Shown in pieces: positions 1-5,260 of a DNA stretch of 6,001 nt. Position 1 is the first letter of the stretch; each line of letters starts with the position of its first letter. Both the position numbers and the translations under genes were made by a program. Under the pieces are notes generated by a model that worked only from the letters and a program-made list of their open reading frames with translations, was not told where the DNA came from and made no database searches. Origin of the DNA: Clostridiales bacterium (GTDB lineage Bacteria; Bacillota; Clostridia; Christensenellales; CAG-138); contig JAAZFD010000099.1 of the NCBI GenBank assembly GCA_012511925.1, positions 1 through 6,001 on the forward strand, written 5' to 3'.

Positions 1-415
1 CTACTGTGTCTAAGTCTGCAAAAATCAATTCAAGATTTATCGTTCCCATATCACGCAAGGGGTTTATTGTGCCGTCAACATGTGTTATATTATCGTCCTC
101 AAAGCTACGGACAACGTGAACGATTGCGTCAACCTCTCGGATATGCGACAAAAACTTGTTGCCCAGTCCCTCGCCACGAGATGCGCCCTTAACAAGCCCT
201 GCAATGTCAACAAATTCGATTACGGCAGGCGTTGTTTTTTTAGGCATAAACATCTTTGAAAGCGTATCTAATCTTTCATCTGGAACCTCAACCATGCCCA
301 CATTGGGGGAAATTGTGCAAAAGGGGTAGTTTGCCGCCTGCGCTCCTGCCCTTGTTATTGCGTTAAATAAAGTGCTTTTGCCTACATTGGGCAAACCCAC
401 AACTCCTAATTTCAT
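1..415 (-). CDS. ychF: YchF/OLA1-family redox-regulated GTPase/ATPase, N-terminal part (3' end beyond the window)
   Basis: The visible 138 codons are the G domain of YchF, a ribosome-associated Obg-family P-loop NTPase that in characterised members prefers ATP and is linked to translation and oxidative stress. The G1 loop GLPNVGKST lies at residues 7-15. It is followed by the YPFCTI segment (30-35), PNVG (37-40), and a G3 region [20 protein letters not shown] at 70-89, all typical of YchF. The ATG at 413-415 is preceded by a CGGAGG ribosome binding site five bases upstream, and the protein begins [15 protein letters not shown] as family members do. The coiled-coil and TGS domains would lie outside the window. 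The gene has its own promoter and follows the lipoate operon in the same direction after a gap of about 400 bases full of repeats. Family assignment is secure; the cellular role is known only broadly. Confidence 0.96.
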   Translation of the reverse strand, partial: MKLGVVGLPNVGKSTLFNAITRAGAQAANYPFCTISPNVGMVEVPDERLDTLSKMFMPKKTTPAVIEFVDIAGLVKGASRGEGLGNKFLSHIREVDAIVHVVRSFEDDNITHVDGTINPLRDMGTINLELIFADLDTV

Positions 416-420
416 AAGTA

Positions 421-426
421 CCTCCG
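421..426 (-). promoter_or_regulatory. Ribosome binding site of ychF
   Basis: The minus strand reads CGGAGG, then TACTT, then ATG. This is a strong Shine-Dalgarno sequence with a 5-base spacer and it fixes the ychF start. Confidence 0.85.
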
Positions 427-445
427 TAAAAGTTCAACAAGATAG

Positions 446-473
446 ATTATAACGAAAAGTCGCAAAAATGCAA
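446..473 (-). promoter_or_regulatory. Predicted sigma-A-type promoter of ychF
   Basis: On the minus strand a perfect -10 box TATAAT (446-451) lies 16 bases downstream of a -35-like TTGCAT (468-473). The predicted transcription start falls near 440, giving a leader of about 25 bases that contains the ribosome binding site. This suggests ychF is transcribed independently of the upstream lipoate operon. Inferred from consensus only. Confidence 0.6.
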
Positions 474-496
474 AGCACGAGGGGAACGTTAGGCAC

Positions 497-547
497 GTTT
501 ACTTTTCTTGAAAGAAGGTGGCAGAGCCACCGCAGTAACAAAAGAAC
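497..547. repeat. Palindromic repeat element with a GGTGGC-AGA-GCCACC hairpin
   Basis: A perfect 6-bp hairpin with an AGA loop (517-531) sits between GTTTACTTTTCTTGAAAGAA-like sequence on the left (which itself folds, TTCTT 505-509 with AAGAA 512-516) and GTAACAAAAGAAC on the right (535-547). The outer parts resemble the two arms of a larger imperfect inverted repeat of the GTTACTTTTCTT type. No poly-T tract follows on either strand, so it does not look like an intrinsic terminator. It appears to be a dispersed intergenic repeat; this needs the rest of the genome to confirm. Confidence 0.5.
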
Positions 548-560
548 AAGATAGTTATTA

Positions 561-594
561 GTGTGGAGTGTGGAGTGTGGAGTTTTCGGCAGCG
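561..594. repeat. Heptad tandem repeat (GTGTGGA x3) with conserved GTTTTCGGCAGCG tail, copy 1
   Basis: Three exact tandem copies of GTGTGGA (561-567, 568-574, 575-581) run into GTTTTCGGCAGCG (582-594). The last heptad plus the tail (575-594) recurs exactly at 798-817. There is no coding sense in the segment. It looks like a dispersed intergenic repeat whose heptads vary in number and sequence. Confidence 0.75.
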
Positions 595-643
595 ACAAGC
601 AACATTTCCTACCACGCAAAATGTAGTACCCGATAACATCTAA

Positions 644-681
644 AAGTTACAGTTTGCTGGCTGGACTTGCCAAAGTAACTT
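644..681. repeat. Imperfect inverted repeat / long hairpin
   Basis: AAGTTAC (644-650) pairs with GTAACTT (675-681). After a 2-base bulge, TTTG (653-656) pairs with CAAA (671-674), leaving a loop of 14 bases. No T tract follows directly on either strand. It may be another fragment of the intergenic palindrome family seen in this gap, or a transcript-end structure for the lipoate operon. Confidence 0.4.
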
Positions 682-746
682 AATGACAACGGGTGCTTCG
701 TGGCAATATGCTACAACCGATGTAAAGTTTTTTATGTTACAGCGTA

Positions 747-775
747 GTAGGGGCGAACCTGTGTGTTCGCCCGCC
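747..775. repeat. GTAGGGGCG-type palindromic repeat, copy A
   Basis: A perfect 8-bp stem GGGCGAAC (751-758) / GTTCGCCC (765-772) encloses a 6-base loop and is led by GTA. A related element on the opposite strand at 5541-5565 also begins GTAGGGGCG and folds into a short GC hairpin. No T run follows on either strand. It lies directly against the second heptad repeat, so the two form a composite block ending at the lplA pseudogene's stop codon. Confidence 0.6.
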
Positions 776-776
776 A

Positions 777-817
777 TTGTGGAGTTTGGAGTTTGGAGTG
801 TGGAGTTTTCGGCAGCG
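777..817. repeat. Heptad tandem repeat with GTTTTCGGCAGCG tail, copy 2
   Basis: Heptads TTGTGGA, GTTTGGA, GTTTGGA and GTGTGGA (777-804) are followed by GTTTTCGGCAGCG (805-817). The final 20 bases match 575-594 exactly. The element ends immediately before the TAA stop (818-820) of the lplA-like gene on the minus strand, so the repeat abuts a gene 3' end without a spacer. Confidence 0.75.
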
Positions 818-1804
818 TTACCCCATAACAGTTTTCGCGATTTCTTCGATAGAAATTTTATAAATCGCATTCTCCTGCGCCTGTAAGCGCTTATAAACAG
901 CATCATATTCATATTTGCAGCCGATAAGTGAAGAAACAAGCGCAGAAACATCTACCGCAAAGAAATCTCCGCTAAACTCGATTTGTGATATATGACCTAC
1001 TTCAACATTCAAGCTCGCAGTTAGCTTTCCGCCTGCAAAATAGCCAGTATTCCTAATTGAGAACTTAGGTGATTTTCCGAAAACGAAATCCCAATCCCGA
1101 AACTCATTTGCGATTACCGTTATTCCTAAAATATCCGCTTGTGTTAGCTCGTATGAAGAAAAATTTTCACCCATTATAGATTCTATAACGCTTGATTTGA
1201 ACTCCTCGGGCATAATATTGCCGTCAATATGCTCTGAAATATTCGTTACACGCTCTCTAACAGACTTAATGCTTTTTGAGATTATCTTGTTCGGGTCAAC
1301 GATTGTGGCAGTTACCATTTCTTCTATATTTGTGCTGAATAATAGTGTGCCATGGTGAACCGTAGCGCCGCTTTTTTTATATTGAGCATTACCCGAAATC
1401 TTTTTGCCGCAAAGCGTTATATCGTTTCTGCCGTTTAGCTCTGCATTTGCACCTATATCTTGTAACGCATTTTCTATGAGCCGCATATACTCCGAAAAAT
1501 CGATTTTTTCTGATTCGCTTGTGTCTGATTTTTTTATGAACGAATATTGGTAGCCACCCAAATCGGTATAAACCGTTCAACCGCCAGACATTCTGCGTAA
1601 AATGTTTATCTCATGTGCTTTTGCGTACCCAACATCAATTTCTTCAAATACGTTTTGATACTTGCCTACCATTAGCGTGGGCTTTGTTCGCCAAAGCAAA
1701 AATATGCTTTCGTTCTCTAACAATTCGGGCTTTTGTGTAACAACATATAGCTCCGTTGCTAAATTGAAATATGGGTTTGTTGAGTTTGTTTCTATGTATA
1801 TCAT
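818..1804 (-). pseudogene. Second lipoate-protein ligase A homologue, interrupted by one in-frame TGA
   Basis: Read through, this gene gives 328 positions, the normal LplA length. The catalytic part has NPYFNLA near the N terminus, VGKYQN, then RRMSGG (residues 70-75), a TGA at codon 76 (1577-1579), and TVYTDLGG in the same frame. KKISGNAQ (its ligase lysine at about 135) and HHGTLL (about 150) follow, with an accessory C-terminal domain at roughly 240-328. LplA uses ATP to activate lipoate as lipoyl-AMP and transfers it to a carrier lysine. The family has SGGG here, so the stop replaces the third glycine; GGA to TGA is a single change. No frameshift or other decay is visible, so the lesion is recent, a sequencing error, or read through. 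The ATG overlaps the lipA stop (ATGA), so translation is probably coupled. A remnant restarting at TTG 1561 would lack half the active site. Confidence 0.85.
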
Positions 1805-2655
1805 TTGCTTCTACCTGCCAATAGCGCCTCGTATGATTGATACGAGCTTCTTGCCAAGGGCATAGACACTACATGCTTTATTCCTACGCTTTCAGCGAAT
1901 TGCTTGTATTCTAAAAAGTCTTGCTCGGTTGCATAGCGAACCAATTCCGCATGGTCGTTGCTTGGGCGCAGGTATTGACCTATTGTAAGCAAAGCTACCT
2001 GGTTTTCTGCAATGTCTTTTATAAGCTGTTTTATCTGCTCAAAACTTTCGCCCAAACCCACCATGAAGCCTGTTTTTGTAAGAATATCGGGGCGTGTATG
2101 CTTGCAATAACGCAACAATTCCAAAGAACGCTCGTAAATCGCTTGCGGTCGTACCTTGTAGTAAAGCTCTTTTACAGTTTCAACATTGTGGTTAAGCACA
2201 TCGGGAGAAGCGGATAGCACTGTATCTATATCCCTTGTGTTTCCCAAAAAGTCGGGTATTAGCACCTCTACGGTTGCGTTTACACAAAGGTTTTTGATTT
2301 CTAATATTGTTTGTTTGAACTGCTCTGCGCCGCCATCGTCTAAATCATCCCTTGTAACTGAGGTTACTACAACATGATGAAGCCCTAACTCCTTTGCGGC
2401 TAATGCCACGTTTCTTGGCTCGTTTTCGTCAACATACTCGGGTTTTGCGTTCGTAACATTGCAAAAGCTACAGTTGCGAGTGCAGTTCTTACCCAAAATC
2501 ATAAATGTAGCAGTTTTTTTCTTGCTGCATTCGCCAATGTTTGGGCAATTCGCTTCGTTACAAACCGTATTTAGGTTAAGGCTTGCCATAAGACTTTTAA
2601 CCTTGTCTACCTCGTTTGCGTTGTATCTTACCTTTATTTTGTATTGATTAGTCAT
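1801..2655 (-). CDS. lipA: Lipoyl synthase (radical SAM)
   Basis: LipA inserts two sulfur atoms at C6 and C8 of a protein-bound octanoyl group, consuming an auxiliary 4Fe-4S cluster as sulfur source. The 284-residue protein has all expected ligands. The auxiliary cluster motif is C32-X4-C37-X5-C43 (CNEANCPNIGEC), the radical SAM motif is C58-X3-C62-X2-C65 (CTRNCSFC), and the C-terminal RSSY is at 269-272, where a serine ligates the auxiliary cluster. TSVTRDDLDDGGA and NHNVETV are also typical. The start overlaps the lipoyl-domain gene by 8 bases and no good Shine-Dalgarno sequence precedes it, which points to translational coupling. The TGA stop overlaps the next ATG. Since LipA acts on octanoylated protein, its place between a carrier domain and two ligases suggests the group performs carrier maturation, either from octanoate or by salvaging lipoate. 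Identification is secure. Confidence 0.97.
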   Translation of the reverse strand: MTNQYKIKVRYNANEVDKVKSLMASLNLNTVCNEANCPNIGECSKKKTATFMILGKNCTRNCSFCNVTNAKPEYVDENEPRNVALAAKELGLHHVVVTSVTRDDLDDGGAEQFKQTILEIKNLCVNATVEVLIPDFLGNTRDIDTVLSASPDVLNHNVETVKELYYKVRPQAIYERSLELLRYCKHTRPDILTKTGFMVGLGESFEQIKQLIKDIAENQVALLTIGQYLRPSNDHAELVRYATEQDFLEYKQFAESVGIKHVVSMPLARSSYQSYEALLAGRSK

Positions 2656-2884
2656 TTATAATCGCAATAGGAGAGTTCACCTGCACAGTATCGCCCTCTT
2701 CTACCAATAGCTTTTCTAACTTGCCTGCTTTTGTGGACTCTACTTGAATTACAACCTTGTCCGTTTCTACCTCAAACAAAGGCTCGCCTGCCTGCACAGT
2801 TTCGCCCTCTGATTTTAGCCAGCAACAAAGCATTCCGTTTTCCATGCTTTCAGATAGCTTGGGCATTAAAATTTCCGTTTTCAT
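2648..2884 (-). CDS. Free-standing lipoyl (biotinyl/lipoyl attachment) domain protein
   Basis: This 78-residue protein is a single lipoyl domain like the first domain of 2-oxo acid dehydrogenase E2 chains. It starts MKTEILMPKLSESMENG and has the hairpin motif EVETDKVVIQVES, which presents the modified lysine (K43). It then repeats the half-domain pattern (GKLEKLLVEEGDTV) and ends PIAIIND. E2 proteins continue with a linker, a subunit-binding domain and an acyltransferase domain; here a TAA stop ends the protein right after the domain. The start is fixed by an AGGAGG site four bases upstream. The gene sits 8 bases after the lplA stop and overlaps lipA by 8 bases. It may be a mobile lipoyl carrier acting in trans, a GcvH-like substitute or a truncated E2 remnant. 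Perfect integration in the operon argues against decay. Biotin as cofactor is less likely because the motif is DKV, not MKM. Confidence 0.88.
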   Translation of the reverse strand: MKTEILMPKLSESMENGMLCCWLKSEGETVQAGEPLFEVETDKVVIQVESTKAGKLEKLLVEEGDTVQVNSPIAIIND

Positions 2885-2888
2885 AAGT

Positions 2889-2894
2889 CCTCCT
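2889..2894 (-). promoter_or_regulatory. Ribosome binding site of the lipoyl-domain gene, overlapping the lplA stop
   Basis: The minus strand reads TTTTAGGAGGACTTATG. The AGGAGG (2889-2894) shares bases with the TAG stop (2893-2895) of the preceding ligase gene and lies four bases before the ATG. The carrier should be translated well and in step with the ligase. Confidence 0.85.
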
Positions 2895-3816
2895 AAAATA
2901 TGCAGTCTATAAGCATTTTTGCCTGGCTATACTGCATTTTATCTACCGAATTTATTATCCTACTTATTTCATAAAAGTCAAGCGTAGCACCTGTTAAAGC
3001 GTTTGTGATAAATTGCGAATCTAAAAAATCGCAATCAAGCGAAATCTCTTGTATAATGCCTTTCTTCACACTATAGCTTAGCTTAATATTTTCGTATTCG
3101 CACGAATATGTAAACGCTGGGCTTTTTGCAAAACTCCATTCAAAGCTATTGTACTTAGGTTCAAGCGCTTTGGCTTTTTCGATTATCTCTTTTGGCAGCG
3201 GTTGAACGGAATCACAAAAGTGCTTCACCATGGCGTTCATAAAATCATCGATATTCATTGGGTTTTCCAGATGCTCAACAATATTTGTAACTTCTGCTTT
3301 GCGTGAAGAAATCGCCCTTGTGCTGTAAATCCCCTTGCTTTTGTTGGTGATATTTTTTACACTTTGCAAATCTGCATTGTACAAAAGCGTTCCATGGTGC
3401 ATGGATATGCTTTTGGCTTTGCGTTGAGCATTGCCCGATATTTTTTTGTCGTTAAGGTAGATATCAATATCGTTTTTTCGAACAGCGTTTATGCTCATAT
3501 CGTTTAGAGCTGATACGAGCTTGTCCAAAAAATCGTACTCAATCGCAATGGAATTATTGCTTGAAATACGGCAAAAGTTTATGTTTCCTAAATCGTGATA
3601 CACCGCTCCGCCGCCGCTTTCCCTGCGTACAATCGGGATATTATTCTTAACACAATAGGGGTAGTTCACCTCTTGATATGCGTTTTGATACTTGCCCAAC
3701 ACCACGCAAGGCGAATTCCTATACATAAAAAAGCAGTTGGGGATAGATTCAAAAAGCGCTTCCTCTAAAGCGAGATTAAAATATGGATTATTATATTGGC
3801 TGATAAAGCAAAGCAT
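2893..3816 (-). CDS. lplA: Lipoate-protein ligase A, intact copy
   Basis: From the ATG at 3814-3816 the protein has 307 residues. It carries NPYFNLALEEAL (10-21), LGKYQN (40-45), RRESGGGAVYHDLGN (64-78), KKISGNAQ (124-131, with K125 matching the ligase lysine of E. coli LplA) and HHGTLL (140-145), then an accessory C-terminal domain from about residue 220. This is the ATP-dependent ligase architecture, not the cysteine-dependent octanoyltransferase LipM/LipL. A longer reading from TTG at 3852 adds 12 unrelated residues and lacks a ribosome binding site, so I prefer the ATG, where family alignment begins. Its -10 box is only six bases upstream, implying a leaderless mRNA. It is first in the operon and only modestly similar to the interrupted second copy, so the pair are old paralogues. 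The symbol is by family; the substrate (lipoate or octanoate) cannot be told from sequence. Confidence 0.94.
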   Translation of the reverse strand: MLCFISQYNNPYFNLALEEALFESIPNCFFMYRNSPCVVLGKYQNAYQEVNYPYCVKNNIPIVRRESGGGAVYHDLGNINFCRISSNNSIAIEYDFLDKLVSALNDMSINAVRKNDIDIYLNDKKISGNAQRKAKSISMHHGTLLYNADLQSVKNITNKSKGIYSTRAISSRKAEVTNIVEHLENPMNIDDFMNAMVKHFCDSVQPLPKEIIEKAKALEPKYNSFEWSFAKSPAFTYSCEYENIKLSYSVKKGIIQEISLDCDFLDSQFITNALTGATLDFYEISRIINSVDKMQYSQAKMLIDCIF

Positions 3817-3822
3817 CAACTT

Positions 3823-3852
3823 ATTATAGCATTTAGACGCTTTGTGATGCAA
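3823..3852 (-). promoter_or_regulatory. Predicted extended -10 promoter of the lipoate operon (leaderless)
   Basis: The minus strand has -35-like TTGCAT (3847-3852), an 18-base spacer, and extended -10 TGCTATAAT whose hexamer TATAAT spans 3823-3828. The bases AAGTTG (3817-3822) separate it from the ATG. By normal spacing, transcription would begin at or within a base or two of the A of the start codon. Prediction from consensus only. Confidence 0.65.
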
Positions 3853-3861
3853 ATTTTCGAC

Positions 3862-3889
3862 TTGCTTTTATTGGCGAATATGGTATATT
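3862..3889 (+). promoter_or_regulatory. Predicted extended -10 promoter of the AAA ATPase gene
   Basis: TTGCTT (3862-3867), a 16-base spacer, and extended -10 TGGTATATT (hexamer TATATT 3884-3889) precede the plus-strand gene. The predicted start near 3896 gives a leader of about 20 bases that includes the ribosome binding site. The -35 boxes of the two divergent promoters are only 9 bases apart, so their RNA polymerases may compete or a single regulator could act on both. Confidence 0.55.
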
Positions 3890-3906
3890 TATTAAAGCAT
3901 ACTCAT

Positions 3907-3912
3907 AGGAGG
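3907..3912 (+). promoter_or_regulatory. Ribosome binding site of the AAA ATPase gene
   Basis: A perfect AGGAGG is followed by CATT and then ATG at 3917. It decides the start codon. Confidence 0.85.
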
Positions 3913-3916
3913 CATT

Positions 3917-5260
3917 ATGGCAGATAATTCTTATCTTTCGAATGTGATTAACCAGCTTAGCGGCCTAAATAGGCTTACGGTTATGCGTGCATGTTTAGAA
4001 ACTCCACCTTTTTTGGCGATGTCAAAGATGCTTAACTCAATTTTGAGAGGCAAGCTGTTTGATGCCGAAATGTACTATCATGAGATGACCTATTCGCTTA
4101 TGGAGTCCAAGGCACGCAGGGTTAGCGGAAATCTATTTGTTGATTATATTCTATACATAATTTTAGAGGTGCCTAATAGCTTTTCCGTTGCGGCGGCGCA
4201 GGGCTTTATAGACACGCCTGTATATGCGGCTATGCGTGAGGATTTAGCAATTCTTTTAACTGCCGCAAAAATGAATTCCGCAGATGTTCAACGCTGGTTA
4301 GAGTTGGCTTCCGGTGAAAGAACCGACCGTACAAACGACAGAATTGCGACTATGGCTTCCGCCGCATTGGGAGGAGTAAGCCACAACGTTCCCCCGCGTG
4401 AAACTCCAAAATCAGAATCTGCTATTCCAGCAAAATACGCCGCTTTCTCTTGCCTTTCGTGGGATTACGGCGAGTTTGAACTTAGGGATAATTATGTTTC
4501 CGATTCTGCATTAGAGGAAATCTATATGCGTTGCTTGGCAAAGGACAGAAGCGGACTTATAGATGATTTGTGGAATTTCTTTTATTCCTATGGTACAGGC
4601 GACTTTTTGAAATACAATGTGTTTGAGTTTGTTTCAAAGGATAGTGATTATAGACTTGTACCATACAACAGGTCTATAATCTCTTATGAGGATGCAGCAG
4701 AGTGCTTATATGAAGAGCAAAGAAACCAACTAATAAACAACACTATTGCATTCATGCGTGATGATGAGGTTAAAAACACGCTTATTACAGGCGCATCGGG
4801 CATGGGTAAAACCACCATGGTATTTGCGTTGCTACATGAGTTGCAGGAGGTTAGGCTTGTTAAGATTAGCGGTAGAGATGTTAGAGCGATTTTCAAGCTA
4901 AGCAACTTAGCCGAAGCATTATCCAAACAGCCCTTGAAGTTCGTATTATTAGTTGACGATTGCGACAGCAACATACCAGAGATAGAAAGACAGCTAAAAA
5001 AGAGCCTGCCACAAAACATACTCGTATATTGCACAGCGGTTGAGCAGAAAATATCTCATGTGTTTCAATCGTACATAAATTTGGAGAACCTATCGGTTGC
5101 GAACTTTGCAAGATTCATTCACAAAAAGCTAACTGAAACAGGCAGGGATTTCGATTTATCTGAGATTACAAGCGCAATTATGGATTATCAGCTTGAAACC
5201 CACCTGCCCTTTACGTATTATGCGGCAAAGCAGGTGTTGAGGGAATTTCAGAATAGATAG
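3917..5260 (+). CDS. DUF815-like AAA ATPase, divergent member
   Basis: The 447-residue soluble protein has a mostly helical N-terminal half (about 1-250) with no signal peptide or membrane segment, then a P-loop ATPase. Walker A is GASGMGKTT (residues 292-300) and Walker B is FVLLVDDCD (342-350). The block before Walker A (YEEQRNQLINNTIAFM) and the spacing RLVKISGRDVRAIFKLSNLAEAL, KFVLLVDD, then NILVYCTAVE match my recollection of DUF815 ATPases, a common but uncharacterised Bacillota family of about this length. Differences are the Walker A (GASGMGKT where GARGTGKS is usual) and VDDCDSN where CDDLSFE-like sequence is usual. The N-terminal part, including GNLFVDYILYIILEVPNSFS, also fits that family. 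It ends with TAG directly before the hairpin array and is divergent from the lipoate operon with its own promoter. Function unknown; assignment as a P-loop ATPase is firm, DUF815 less so. Confidence 0.8.
   Translation: MADNSYLSNVINQLSGLNRLTVMRACLETPPFLAMSKMLNSILRGKLFDAEMYYHEMTYSLMESKARRVSGNLFVDYILYIILEVPNSFSVAAAQGFIDTPVYAAMREDLAILLTAAKMNSADVQRWLELASGERTDRTNDRIATMASAALGGVSHNVPPRETPKSESAIPAKYAAFSCLSWDYGEFELRDNYVSDSALEEIYMRCLAKDRSGLIDDLWNFFYSYGTGDFLKYNVFEFVSKDSDYRLVPYNRSIISYEDAAECLYEEQRNQLINNTIAFMRDDEVKNTLITGASGMGKTTMVFALLHELQEVRLVKISGRDVRAIFKLSNLAEALSKQPLKFVLLVDDCDSNIPEIERQLKKSLPQNILVYCTAVEQKISHVFQSYINLENLSVANFARFIHKKLTETGRDFDLSEITSAIMDYQLETHLPFTYYAAKQVLREFQNR

Noticed and set aside
747..775. 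Intrinsic terminator of the lipoate operon
   Set aside because: The stem is good but neither strand has a T tract right after it, and related palindromes occur elsewhere in a different setting.
640..951. Possible small coding frames in the gap between the lplA pseudogene and ychF
   Set aside because: These frames run across repeat elements or into lplA in another frame, lack ribosome binding sites, and have no recognisable protein features.
1577..1579. TGA read as glycine (genetic code 25, as in Absconditabacteria and Gracilibacteria), since it sits at a glycine position
   Set aside because: No other in-frame TGA occurs in about 1,300 codons of the remaining genes, whose glycines are all GGN. 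lipA and feoB end at TGA exactly where their families end. A reassigned codon would be frequent.
1564..1579. Selenocysteine insertion at the TGA, with a small CGGT-TTAT-ACCG hairpin just downstream
   Set aside because: Homologues have glycine, not cysteine, at this position. The stem is only 4 bp and starts one base after the UGA, too close and too weak for a bacterial SECIS.
818..1804. Natural two-subunit ligase (LplA plus LplB) rather than a broken gene
   Set aside because: Known split ligases divide between the catalytic and accessory domains. Here the break falls inside the glycine-rich active-site loop, and the second part has no ribosome binding site or good start.
2648..2884. Biotin carrier domain rather than lipoyl domain
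   Set aside because: The modified-lysine motif is ETDKV, typical of lipoyl domains, not the MKM of biotin carriers, and the neighbours are lipoate enzymes.
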